Assembly (NCBI RefSeq): GCF_900068895.1
Contig: NZ_CDPK01000012.1
Coordinates: 72,405 to 125,337, forward strand
Source of the DNA: Erwinia sp. ErVv1
GTDB taxonomy: Bacteria > Pseudomonadota > Gammaproteobacteria > Enterobacterales > Enterobacteriaceae
DNA length: 52,933 nt
Direction of reading: 5' to 3'
Both the position numbers and the translations under genes were made by a program. The notes beneath the pieces are model-generated. The model saw only the letters and a list, made by a program, of their open reading frames with translations, was not told where the DNA came from and searched no databases. Shown piece by piece: positions 21,943-29,750 of the stretch (position 1 is the first letter of the stretch; the number at the start of each line of letters is the position of its first letter).

Positions 21943-22031
21943 GCTTAAAATGAGTAATTCTAAACAGCAGTATTGACCAGGAACCACCTCTTCAGCCCGT
22001 CTGGCTCCCCCCGGCGGGCTTTTCTTTTTTT
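21943..22031 (+). ncRNA. cyaR: CyaR small regulatory RNA
   Basis: Hfq-dependent small RNA of about 89 nt (87 in E. coli), in its usual place downstream of yegQ. The conserved core ACCAGGAACCACCTC at 21976-21990 is the anti-Shine-Dalgarno seed region used to repress mRNAs such as ompX, luxS, nadE and yqaE in E. coli. It is followed by a rho-independent terminator hairpin (AGCCCG at 21994-21999 with CGGGCT at 22015-22020) and a T-rich tail. The 5' part, GCTTAAAATGAG, resembles the E. coli start GCTGAAAAACAT. Identification rests on recalled E. coli sequence and on synteny; targets in this organism are inferred only. Confidence 0.9.
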
Positions 22032-22122
22032 CAGGTTTCGGACTGCTCCTTATCCCGGCGGCGGCGGATATGCTATAACTGTTACAACTGCGGCCTCTGG
22101 CCAGACTGATGAGATAAAAAAT

Positions 22123-23025
22123 ATGGATAAACATTCGCTTACGCTGATGATTCTCAACGGCAAAGGTGCGGGAAATATTGCCCTCCGCGACGCTATTGAA
22201 ACCCTCCGTAAAGAAGGTGTGCCGATAGAAGTCCGGGTGACCTGGGAGTACGGGGATGGTGAGCGCTACGTCAGAGAGGCGGTCGACCTTAAGGCGACCA
22301 CCGTCGTGGCGGGCGGCGGCGACGGCACGATAAATGAAATCGCTACCGCGCTGGCCGGTCTGGATGCCGCGCAGCGTCCGATACTGGGCATTATCCCGCT
22401 TGGCACCGCAAATGACTTCGCCACCAGCGCCGGGATCCCTGACGAAATGGAGAATGCCGTACGCCTGGCCATTGTTGGCAAGGCAACGCCAATCGACCTG
22501 GCGCGGGTTAATCAGTCCCGCTACTTTATCAACATGGCCACCGGCGGCTTTGGCGCGCGCATCACCACGGAAACGCCCGCAAAGCTGAAATCGGCCCTTG
22601 GCGGCGTCTCCTACTTTATTCACGGCCTGACCCGAATGGATGCCCTGAAAGCAGACAGCTGCGAACTGAGCGGCCCCGACTTTCACTGGCAGGGCGATGC
22701 GCTGGTGATTGGCATTGGTAACGGACGCCAGGCAGGCGGGGGGCAGCGGCTGTGTCCTGCGGCGCTGATCAACGATGGCAAGCTGGAGCTGAGTATTTTC
22801 ACCTCGAAAGAGATCCTGCCCACGCTGCTCAATTCGGTTATCGGCGGTGACGATGAGAACCCCAATATTATCCGCGCCTCGCTGCCGTGGCTGGAAATCA
22901 CCGCGCCGCATGAGATGACCTTTAACCTGGACGGCGAGCCGCTGAGCGGTACGACCTTCCGCATTGACGTGCTCCCCGGCGTCATTAACTGTCGCCTGCC
23001 GCCGTCCTGCGAACTGTTGGCCTGA
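22123..23025 (+). CDS. yegS: Lipid kinase YegS
   Basis: A 300-residue diacylglycerol-kinase-family lipid kinase (E. coli YegS, 299). The nucleotide-binding signature [14 protein letters not shown] and the [10 protein letters not shown] segment are intact, and the C-terminal beta-sandwich domain contains FNLDGEPL. The E. coli enzyme phosphorylates phosphatidylglycerol in vitro. The ATG at 22123 matches the family start. The gene follows CyaR by about 90 bp; the P2-type prophage remnant (ogrK) that separates cyaR and yegS in E. coli K-12 is absent here. A perfect 14-bp palindrome starts 5 bp after its stop. Confidence 0.94.
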   Translation: MDKHSLTLMILNGKGAGNIALRDAIETLRKEGVPIEVRVTWEYGDGERYVREAVDLKATTVVAGGGDGTINEIATALAGLDAAQRPILGIIPLGTANDFATSAGIPDEMENAVRLAIVGKATPIDLARVNQSRYFINMATGGFGARITTETPAKLKSALGGVSYFIHGLTRMDALKADSCELSGPDFHWQGDALVIGIGNGRQAGGGQRLCPAALINDGKLELSIFTSKEILPTLLNSVIGGDDENPNIIRASLPWLEITAPHEMTFNLDGEPLSGTTFRIDVLPGVINCRLPPSCELLA

Positions 23026-23467
23026 CGCGCGCGGTGTACACCGCTCCCCGTTGTCGCGTAGTCCGGCTGCGCGTGTAACAGGAGCGGGAACAGTAATTTA
23101 GCCTGCACGTCTTACGGACAGCCGTTCGCTTATTTCAACGGCTGCCCATAAATATGCGCTGTCAGCTCACGTCGGCAGCCTGCTTATCGCCCCGTCTTTA
23201 GCTGTGGCCCTGTTTGATAAAGGTATTGACCACACATTCGGGAACATTCAGACACCCGAAATAATATTATTCAATACCACGGCTATATTTTAAATCCTGA
23301 CGTCTTTATTTGATTTCCCATCCCCGTAATCTATAAATCTCCCGAAAGTTTATCACCGTAATAATATAGATATTGTTATATAAAACCGCCTTAGGCTTAA
23401 GTTGCGTGGTGGCAGAAAATAAAATAGCGCCTACACTTACCCCTTTGCAATAAAACAGGGGAACGAT
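23026..23467. other. 442-bp intergenic region, palindromes and a candidate promoter
   Basis: No gene is seen. It holds a perfect 14-bp palindrome GCGGTGTACACCGC (23031-23044) just after yegS; an inverted repeat with 8-bp arms CAGCCGTT (23119-23126) and AACGGCTG (23137-23144) without a T tract; and an AT-rich tract at about 23260-23415. CTACACT at 23431-23437 resembles a sigma-S/sigma-70 -10 box about 31 bp before the dehydrogenase ATG. The AT-rich composition contrasts with the GC-rich flanks and suggests that the following two genes were inserted here. Confidence 0.5.
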
Positions 23468-24313
23468 ATGAGTAAGAATATTCTAATCACAGGCGCGGGC
23501 ACCGGTTTTGGTAAAGAAGTGGCATTCAGACTCGCCGCTTCCGGATTTAACGTGATTGCCGCCGTAGAGATCGAAGCCCAGGTTTTCACTCTTAAACAAG
23601 AGGCTGCGAAAAAAAATGTGACGCTACGCGTTGAAAAACTCGACATCTCCGATGCCGATGACAGGCTGGCGGCATCCCGCTGGGAGATTGATATTCTGCT
23701 CAACAATGCGGGTATTTCTGAAGGAGGCGCGGTTGTCGATATCCCCGAAGAGAACCTGCGTAAGCAGTTCGAGGTTAACGTCTTCGGTACCATCTTACTG
23801 ACCCAGCTTTTCGCCAGAAAATTTGTGGCAAGAAAGTCAGGCAGGATAATCTTTATGTCATCCGTCGCGGGTATCACCACTGACCCCTTCGCAGGTGCTT
23901 ATTCTGCCTCCAAGCATGCGCTCGAAGCCTTTGCAGAAGCGCTGAACAAAGAGCTGAAAGAGTTCAATGTTAACGTCGCTACCATTAACCCGGGTCCCAT
24001 TTTAACCGGCTTTAATGACCGTATGTTTGAAACCTGGCAGCGTTGGAAGAAAGATGAACCCGCCGTCTTTGACTATGCAAAAATTGCCTTCCCACACGAA
24101 CAGTACGACCCGGAGCATGTCTATGCCCTGACCGTCAAAGTCGTGAAGGAGGAAATTACCCGCTATCGCAACGTTGTCCCCTCTGAATTAGAGGAAGGGA
24201 CCAAACAGCAGATGGATGCGGTGTGGTCCCGTCAGCAGCATACGGATAGCAAACGCAGTGAAGAGGGCGAAACGGCATACCAGATGTCGCCGGAAACCCC
24301 TAACGGCAAATAG
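23468..24313 (+). CDS. SDR family oxidoreductase
   Basis: A 281-residue short-chain dehydrogenase. The NAD(P)-binding motif TGAGTGFG is at residues 8-15, the NNAG motif near 79-82, and the catalytic Ser and YxxxK in SSVAG...AYSASKHA near 137-157; LDISD near 58 is the usual adenine contact. The C-terminus has a polar tail of about 30 residues (QQHTDSKRSEEGET...) without a recognised fold. The ribosome-binding site AGGGGAA lies just before the ATG. The substrate is unknown. The stop TAG (24311-24313) directly abuts the stop of the convergent FUSC gene. Composition of the gene is less GC-rich than the flanking operons, in keeping with acquisition. Confidence 0.88.
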   Translation: MSKNILITGAGTGFGKEVAFRLAASGFNVIAAVEIEAQVFTLKQEAAKKNVTLRVEKLDISDADDRLAASRWEIDILLNNAGISEGGAVVDIPEENLRKQFEVNVFGTILLTQLFARKFVARKSGRIIFMSSVAGITTDPFAGAYSASKHALEAFAEALNKELKEFNVNVATINPGPILTGFNDRMFETWQRWKKDEPAVFDYAKIAFPHEQYDPEHVYALTVKVVKEEITRYRNVVPSELEEGTKQQMDAVWSRQQHTDSKRSEEGETAYQMSPETPNGK

Positions 24314-26377
24314 CTACTCTGCCACGCTCAGGCGGTTCCCGGGCCACCTGAGCGTCGGGTAGAGCGCCAGCCGGATATTAAACAGGTAAAAAAGTGGGCT
24401 AAACAGCCGGATGTCTGCGCGACACAGTGCCTCTGTTTTTATCAGCTGCCGATCCAGCTCGTGAAGCAAATGTTGTGGCGGCTCAAGGTGAATATTCCGC
24501 AGCCGCTTTTTAAAATAGTCATTAATTTCTGACATCACCCCATCCGCTTCCACGCCCTTCTCCTTCAGCAGCTGCTGATGGCGAGCATAAAAGTCATAGC
24601 AGTTAACGCCCAGCCAGATTTCCGTGATCAAATTTCCGCCCAGCGCCACGCCGGGGCTCGGATCAACCTTATTTCGCGGCAAAATAATATTAATTTTATC
24701 TACCATGCTGGCGACATATTGCTGACGTGAGAGCAGCGACGAGGCGTTAATTTTAATTTCCGTCGTAAACTGTAGCAGCTCCTTTATTCCCCGGCGCAAT
24801 ACGCGACGGGCGGACCATGCCGGTCTTTTATTGCGGATAATCGCCGTGACGACAACCGCCAGTACAATCCCCACTACGGTCGAAATTGACGCGTTAATAA
24901 TCGACAGCAGATCCGGCTTGAGATGATGGGTCATCCCAATAAAGCCAGGGATCTGGGTGGCGATAATCAGCCCGATAAAATTGGTGGAGGGGTTAGCGAT
25001 GATCAGTCCGAGTACCATCAGGCCAGGTGCCAGGCAGATAATCAGCGCCTCCCAGCTGGTGGCCATCGGAATAAAGATCCCTACGTAGACGATGCTGATA
25101 ACAATGGCGAACAGCACGCCCTTAAGAAAGACCTTCATTGAGGCAATGGGACTGTCCTGCGAGGCGAAAAAGGAGCAGACCACGGCAGCCATCATTGGCG
25201 CGGTCGCACCATCTTTCCAGCCGGTACCTATCCAGAACAGGCAGCCAATCATGGTGGCGGCAAAGGCGGTAAATGAGGAGAGCAGGATCAGACCTTTGTC
25301 GGCATGCTTGCGTATCAGCTTAACGCTGCCGCGTTTTTTCTCATTCCCCAGCTGGCTGACGCGTTCTTTGGCCCCGAACCAGGATTCGGCAATGCGCACA
25401 AAGTTGAGCAGCCGCTCCATCAGCCCCGTCAGCAGCAACGCCTCTTCCGCACTCATTTCGCCAGCGGCGTACTGCGCCTGGATTTTTTCCTGTGAATCGC
25501 CAATATTTTCGCGTATCGCCACGGCACTTGCGCCCTGCTGCGGGCTGTTGAGCCAGCTTAGAAAATGACTAAAGGAGGCACTGACGAAATCAGGAAAGGC
25601 AATCCCCTGTTCCGCCAGCAGGCTGAGGCGTTTTTCAATCGCGGTCAGGGTGGGGATCAGATAAGAAAGGTGCTGATACTGCGCGCTGACCAGCCGGATA
25701 AGCCTGCGGGCTGAGTCTCCCTCGTAGACGCAGTGGGTAATCAGCGTTTCAACGGCCAGCGGATAGTTCGCCATCTGCACCAGAATATGTTCCCTTTCCG
25801 GCGGGCGTTCCTTTGATTCGGTCGTCAGTAGTTCATTGCACAGCTTCTTTGCGCTTTCAAACCAGTTACCGACGCTATTTTCCAGCAGATCGCGCATGCG
25901 TACCGGAAAAACCAGCATATGAATCAGGCTGCTGCAAACAATTGCCACGGTAATCTCTTCAATACGCGAGATAACGGTATAGGTAATGGAGAGCGGCGTA
26001 GTGACATCGGCAAAGCCCATGATGGCGGCACTGTATCCCGCCAGCATAAAGACGTAGCTTTTTGGCGTTCTGTCATGAAGCGAGAGGTAAAGACAGCAGG
26101 CGACCCAGAGCGATACGCTGAGGCTGAACAGCAGCGGATGGGTGACGGTGATCGGGTAGACAAGGAAAATGAAGATGCCGCCCAGCACGGTCCCCAGGAA
26201 GCGAAACAGCGCTTTTGACAGGGTGGAGGCGGAGTAGAGCTGTGATATGACGTAAACCGAGACCATGGCCCAGGCGGGCTTATCCAGGTTTAATTCAAGT
26301 GCAATATATAACGCTAAAAATGCCGCGACGCAGGTTTTAGCTGCAAACAAAAGCGCATTTTTTGTTAACCATTTCAT
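24314..26377 (-). CDS. FUSC family inner-membrane protein (AaeB-like)
   Basis: A 687-residue protein with two blocks of hydrophobic helices (about residues 8-160 and 370-510) separated and followed by soluble helical segments. This is the duplicated layout of the fusaric-acid-resistance / aromatic-acid efflux family (AaeB, YccS). The N-terminal segment KTCVAAFLALYIALELNLDKPAWAM is typical of the family, including the conserved Pro-Trp-Ala. Probable role: efflux of aromatic acids or related hydrophobic anions; substrate unknown. AaeB normally works with AaeA and AaeX, and no adaptor gene lies nearby. The nearest gene is the convergent SDR dehydrogenase, with no spacer between the stop codons. 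Confidence 0.85.
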   Translation of the reverse strand: MKWLTKNALLFAAKTCVAAFLALYIALELNLDKPAWAMVSVYVISQLYSASTLSKALFRFLGTVLGGIFIFLVYPITVTHPLLFSLSVSLWVACCLYLSLHDRTPKSYVFMLAGYSAAIMGFADVTTPLSITYTVISRIEEITVAIVCSSLIHMLVFPVRMRDLLENSVGNWFESAKKLCNELLTTESKERPPEREHILVQMANYPLAVETLITHCVYEGDSARRLIRLVSAQYQHLSYLIPTLTAIEKRLSLLAEQGIAFPDFVSASFSHFLSWLNSPQQGASAVAIRENIGDSQEKIQAQYAAGEMSAEEALLLTGLMERLLNFVRIAESWFGAKERVSQLGNEKKRGSVKLIRKHADKGLILLSSFTAFAATMIGCLFWIGTGWKDGATAPMMAAVVCSFFASQDSPIASMKVFLKGVLFAIVISIVYVGIFIPMATSWEALIICLAPGLMVLGLIIANPSTNFIGLIIATQIPGFIGMTHHLKPDLLSIINASISTVVGIVLAVVVTAIIRNKRPAWSARRVLRRGIKELLQFTTEIKINASSLLSRQQYVASMVDKINIILPRNKVDPSPGVALGGNLITEIWLGVNCYDFYARHQQLLKEKGVEADGVMSEINDYFKKRLRNIHLEPPQHLLHELDRQLIKTEALCRADIRLFSPLFYLFNIRLALYPTLRWPGNRLSVAE

Positions 26378-26556
26378 CGTTTTATCAACGGCTCGCGAAG
26401 TGCTAAAACACTATTTTATACTGTCCGGATACAGAGTAGTGTCGTTAGCTGCGCGCAAGTGTGTAACAAAATAATGAAAGGCCAGGTTCCTCCGCCTGCG
26501 CACTGAGAACCGTCGGTTCAGGCGCCCGGACGCTGCCGGAATGCACCTCAGGAGTT

Positions 26557-26589
26557 GGAGATAGCCCGATGAGCTATCTCCCTTTTTTT
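26557..26589 (+). terminator. Strong rho-independent terminator-like hairpin
   Basis: A perfect 9-bp stem GGAGATAGC (26557-26565) / GCTATCTCC (26573-26581) with a 7-nt loop is followed by CTTTTTTT. Oriented as a plus-strand terminator. However, the gene on either side (FUSC and fbaB) is on the minus strand. It could stop fbaB transcripts if used in reverse, but the T tract is on the wrong side for that. See findings for the alternative that it ends an unannotated plus-strand RNA. Confidence 0.7.
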
Positions 26590-26612
26590 ACTGTCGCAAT
26601 CCCCTGAAAGCA

Positions 26613-27665
26613 TTATGCGATGGTGATATCTTTTGCCAGGTAAACATCCTGCACGGCGTTAATCAGCGCGACGCCATCCTTCATCGACTTCTTAAACGCC
26701 TTACGTCCAAGAATCAGTCCCATACCGCCCGCACGTTTATTAATTACCGCCGTGCGCACCGACTCTGCGGTATCCGTTTCGCCTGCCGATGCACCGCCCG
26801 AGTTAATCAGCCCGGCGCGACCCATATAGCAGTTGGCCAGCTGATAACGCACCAGATCGATAGGATTATCGCTGGTCAGCTTGCTGTAAACGCGCTCATC
26901 GGTAGAGCCGAACTTAACGGCGTTGTAGCCGCCGTTATTTTCGGCCATTTTCTGCTTAACAATATCCGCACCGATGGTGGCTGCCAGATGATTGGCCTGT
27001 CCGGTCAGATCGGCGCTGGCGTGGTAATCGACCCCGTCTTTCTTGAAGTCATTATTACGCAGATAGGCCCACAGCACCGTCACCATGCCCAGCTCGTGAG
27101 CACGCTCAAAGGCCGCTGAAATCTCCTCCAGCTGGCGGCGCGACTGCTCAGAACCAAAATAGATGGTTGCTCCCACGGCAACGGCGCCCAAATTAAAGGC
27201 CTGATCCACACTGGCGTAGAGCGTCTGATCGTACTGGGTGGGATAGCTTAAGGTTTCGTTATGGTTAAGTTTCACCATAAAGGGAATACGGTGTGCATAG
27301 CGTCGCGAAACGGAGGCCAGCACGCCATAGGTTGAGGCCACGCAGTTGCAGCCTGCTTCAATGGCCAGTTCAACAATGTTTTTCGGATCAAAATAGAGTG
27401 GATTGGCGGCAAATGAGGCACCAGCCGAATGCTCCACTCCCTGATCCACCGGCAGGATCGAGAGATAGCCGGTCCCGGCCAGACGGCCGGTATTGTAGAG
27501 CGTTTGCATATTGCGCAGAACGGCAGGAGAACGATTGTTATCAATCATCACGCGATCAACATAATCCGCGCCCGGCAGGTAAAGACTCTCCGCGGGAATG
27601 GTCATACAGCGGTGCTGTAACAGAGAGTCCGCTTCTTTACCCAGTAACTGTGCAATATCCAACAT
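26613..27665 (-). CDS. fbaB: Class I fructose-bisphosphate aldolase FbaB
   Basis: Reversible cleavage of fructose 1,6-bisphosphate to dihydroxyacetone phosphate and glyceraldehyde 3-phosphate through a Schiff-base lysine; DhnA-type aldolase, cytoplasmic. It has 350 residues, equal to E. coli FbaB. Visible features are [14 protein letters not shown] near residues 69-82, the FMVKLNHNE strand, VLWAYLRNN, the Schiff-base Lys region NAVKFGS, and the phosphate-binding NSGGAS and GLILGRKAF segments near the C-terminus. In E. coli it is favoured during gluconeogenic growth. It is transcribed toward FUSC; the 235-bp gap holds the hairpin above. Confidence 0.96.
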   Translation of the reverse strand: MLDIAQLLGKEADSLLQHRCMTIPAESLYLPGADYVDRVMIDNNRSPAVLRNMQTLYNTGRLAGTGYLSILPVDQGVEHSAGASFAANPLYFDPKNIVELAIEAGCNCVASTYGVLASVSRRYAHRIPFMVKLNHNETLSYPTQYDQTLYASVDQAFNLGAVAVGATIYFGSEQSRRQLEEISAAFERAHELGMVTVLWAYLRNNDFKKDGVDYHASADLTGQANHLAATIGADIVKQKMAENNGGYNAVKFGSTDERVYSKLTSDNPIDLVRYQLANCYMGRAGLINSGGASAGETDTAESVRTAVINKRAGGMGLILGRKAFKKSMKDGVALINAVQDVYLAKDITIA

Positions 27666-27817
27666 GTTAGCTCCTGATCGATCGTGTGGAAGGGCGAACG
27701 GCTTTCGCCCTCTGTGTGGATTTCATACACCCACCATCCTGGACCCTTTCAGTCTGCTAATGCAAATTGCTGACTCCATTTTTCAGAACGATCCCAGTAC
27801 TCATAAATTGCCACTCC

Positions 27818-28618
27818 CTACCACCAGCGATAAAAGTGGTGTACCGGGCCTGCGCCGTGGCCGACCTCCAGCGTATCGGCCTGCTCCAGCGCGCCCTGGA
27901 GCCACTGCCGTGCCTCCTGCATGGTGGTGCTCCAGTCATCATGACGAGGGCGAAGCGCCGCCAGTGCCGCTGAAAGCGTACAGCCCGTGCCGTGCGTATT
28001 GCGTCCAGGCACCCGGGGCGCGGTAAAACGCTGTTCGCCCTGCGAAGTCAGCAGCCAGTCGGGGCTTTCGCTATCGTGCAGGTGGCCGCCCTTTATCAAC
28101 ACCGCCTGACAGCCCAGCGCCAGCAGCGCCCTGCCCTGTTGCCGCATTTCGCTCTCAGTGCTGGCGATATCGCACTCCAGCAGCGCAGCCGCCTCGGGCA
28201 GGTTCGGCGTGATCAACGACACGTGCGGCAGCAGGCTCTGACGCATCGTGGCAACGGCGCGAGGGGAAAGCAGCGCATCACCGCTTTTCGCCAGCATCAC
28301 CGTATCCAGCACCGTCCAGCGAATATCTGCCGCGCGAAGGGCCTTCGCCACCACCTCGACAATATCGCTGTCCGCCAGCATGCCGATTTTTACGCTGTCG
28401 ATGCGTACATCCGTCAGCACCGAGCTGAGCTGCGCGGCCACAAAGTCCGCATCAACGCGCATCACCGACTGTACGCCACAGGTATTTTGCGCCACCAGCG
28501 CGGTAACCACGCTGGCGCCATAGGCGCCAAGAGCCGAAAAGGTTTTCAGATCGGCCTGAATACCGGCCCCGCCGCTGGGATCGGTTCCGGCAATCGTCAG
28601 TGCATTAATGCGCTTCAT
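27818..28618 (-). CDS. thiD: Bifunctional hydroxymethylpyrimidine / HMP-phosphate kinase ThiD
   Basis: Phosphorylates 4-amino-5-hydroxymethyl-2-methylpyrimidine twice to the pyrophosphate used by ThiE in thiamine synthesis and salvage. It has 266 residues, the E. coli length, with TIAGTDPSGGAGIQADLKTF at 8-27, DTVMLAKSGDALL near 104-116 and the anion-hole/catalytic segment NTHGTGCTLSAALAA near 207-221. Its ATG overlaps the stop of a 48-codon upstream frame (ATGA at 28615-28618), and a TPP riboswitch lies about 190 bp upstream, so it is expected to be repressed when thiamine pyrophosphate is plentiful. In E. coli the same unit is thiMD with a full-length thiM. Confidence 0.96.
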   Translation of the reverse strand: MKRINALTIAGTDPSGGAGIQADLKTFSALGAYGASVVTALVAQNTCGVQSVMRVDADFVAAQLSSVLTDVRIDSVKIGMLADSDIVEVVAKALRAADIRWTVLDTVMLAKSGDALLSPRAVATMRQSLLPHVSLITPNLPEAAALLECDIASTESEMRQQGRALLALGCQAVLIKGGHLHDSESPDWLLTSQGEQRFTAPRVPGRNTHGTGCTLSAALAALRPRHDDWSTTMQEARQWLQGALEQADTLEVGHGAGPVHHFYRWW

Positions 28619-28761
28619 GCAACCTCCCCGGCGGGCGACAGGCAGGCGACAAGGCCAGATTCGGCATCAGGATTCAGGGTGATAATACGCGGCAGGCGCG
28701 GGGAAAACAGGAGAAGTGAGGCGGCGGATTCGCCCGGGTGAAGTACGTCAGGTTGGTTCAT
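28615..28761 (-). pseudogene. 48-codon reading frame, apparent remnant of thiM under the TPP riboswitch
   Basis: An ATG at 28761, preceded by GGGAG at a 7-nt spacing, opens a frame of 48 codons that ends by overlapping the thiD start (ATGA). Its first 30 residues align by eye with the N-terminus of E. coli ThiM (hydroxyethylthiazole kinase): D-L/V-L near residue 5, SA..L.LF near 12-19, P-I/V near 24 and an Asp near 32. After that there is no resemblance, and the remaining ~230 residues of ThiM, including its active site, are missing. I infer an internal deletion that kept start, ribosome-binding site and coupling to thiD. It may be translated, but it cannot be a thiazole kinase. Confidence 0.65.
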
Positions 28762-28810
28762 TATCGCGCTCCCAGCCAGCAGGCAGAAAGGCGAATGCGC
28801 TCAGGCATCT

Positions 28811-28894
28811 GACTTCCCTCCGCTGGCATTATCCAGTTCAGGTTCAACGGGTTTATCTCAGCTGTTTCTTTGGAAAGAAACGGCACCCCGAGTC
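28811..28894 (-). promoter_or_regulatory. TPP riboswitch (THI element)
   Basis: On the minus strand the element shows the canonical order: GACTCGGGGTGCC (28894-28882), a variable P3a hairpin TTTCTTTCCAAAGAAA, CTGAGATAAACCCGTTGAACCTGA, then TGGATAATGCCAGCGGAGGGAAGTC closing P1 by pairing AGTC with the first GACT. All conserved thiamine-box blocks are present. It controls the thiM remnant and thiD. The aptamer is followed by about 50 nt before the GGGAG ribosome-binding site, in keeping with translational control as in E. coli thiM. Confidence 0.95.
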
Positions 28895-28910
28895 ATACTC
28901 TCAAGCCAGC

Positions 28911-28939
28911 AGCATAGGGAAGTGGCGCTTGCAAAGCAA
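28911..28939 (-). promoter_or_regulatory. Candidate promoter of the TPP-riboswitch transcript
   Basis: On the minus strand TTGCTT (28939-28934) and TATGCT (28916-28911) are spaced by 17 bp, placing the start close to 28904, about 10 nt before the aptamer. Position relative to the riboswitch supports the call. Confidence 0.6.
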
Positions 28940-29028
28940 GCTTGCCTTACTGTAAGCATCCCACCAAAACGGCCCATTCACTTTTAGAGATCTTCCGACA
29001 TACTGATTATGTCCCCGGAGAGATCGCT

Positions 29029-29270
29029 ATGCGTAAAATCCGATTCACCGGGAACCGATCATCGCCGTTCTGAAGTCTGTCGAAGCCGGACGCACCGTTA
29101 AAGATGTGTGCCGCGAGGCCGCTATTTCCGAAGCCAGTTATTACCACTGGAAGGCAAAATTTGGCGGGATGGAAGCCGCTGATATTAAAAAGAACAAAGA
29201 TCCTGAGGACGAGAATCGTCATCTGAAGCAGATGAAAGGGAACTTCACCCTATCATTTTTTATCTTATAA
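29029..29270 (+). pseudogene. IS3-family transposase orfA remnant (frameshifted, truncated)
   Basis: The start MRKIRFT matches the opening of IS3-family (IS407/ISEhe3-like) OrfA proteins. A one-base loss near 29050-29065 shifts the frame; in the next frame the sequence continues IIAVLKSVEAGRTVKDVCRE...SYYHWKAKFGG, the helix-turn-helix part of OrfA, up to LKQMK near 29240. There homology ends and an unrelated tail runs to a stop at 29268-29270. OrfB and recognisable terminal inverted repeats are absent. It marks the left side of an AT-rich accessory patch and is not functional. Confidence 0.85.
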
Positions 29271-29411
29271 ATTACAGAAGGTAAATTAGGATTTCGAGTA
29301 GATATCAGGTATTCAAACTTAATCTCATACCCCAGTCCATTGACTATATGAGTTTTAAAACGTTTATTGTCGTCAAAATAAAAAAGTTATAAAAATAACT
29401 TTTATGCATAA

Positions 29412-29750
29412 TTAATCATACATCCACTTGCCAGTTTTAGCTGATTCAGCAAACATTCTTACAGTAAGCGGTTTTCTGTTCTGCTTCATTTCATCGTTAA
29501 TCTGGCCTCTTCTGAAAAACCTGCTTAATAGCGAAGCTTCTACAGGTGGATAGTATGCCTGGATATTCATTGCTGAGATATCAACACTGAATTTCTCACT
29601 GTAATCGTCTATGGCATATGGAAGTTCATCTAACTCGGCGTAGTCCTGTAGAACTGTATCCATCTCAAGAGCAATCCTTCCATTTTTCCATGAAAAAGGG
29701 ACAGATAACTCATCTCTGAAAAACTCTAAAACGTCGGTTTCCGTTACCAT
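29412..29750 (-). CDS. DUF1493 family protein
   Basis: A 112-residue acidic protein with the DUF1493 pattern: an N-terminal helix VLEFFRDEL, LEMDTVLQDYAE in the middle, YAIDDYSEKFSVDIS, and the conserved C-terminus KPLTVRMFAESAKTGKWMYD. Function of the family is not established; its fold resembles small acyl-carrier-like helical proteins and it is often found in enterobacterial accessory loci. The start overlaps the end of the upstream STM2901-family gene by 7 nt, so the two are translated together. AT-rich relative to core genes. Both genes look intact, unlike their neighbours. Confidence 0.75.
   Translation of the reverse strand: MVTETDVLEFFRDELSVPFSWKNGRIALEMDTVLQDYAELDELPYAIDDYSEKFSVDISAMNIQAYYPPVEASLLSRFFRRGQINDEMKQNRKPLTVRMFAESAKTGKWMYD

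Noticed and set aside
28990-29270. Complete insertion sequence
   Set aside because: Only a frameshifted orfA part is present; no orfB and no terminal inverted repeats or target duplication were found.
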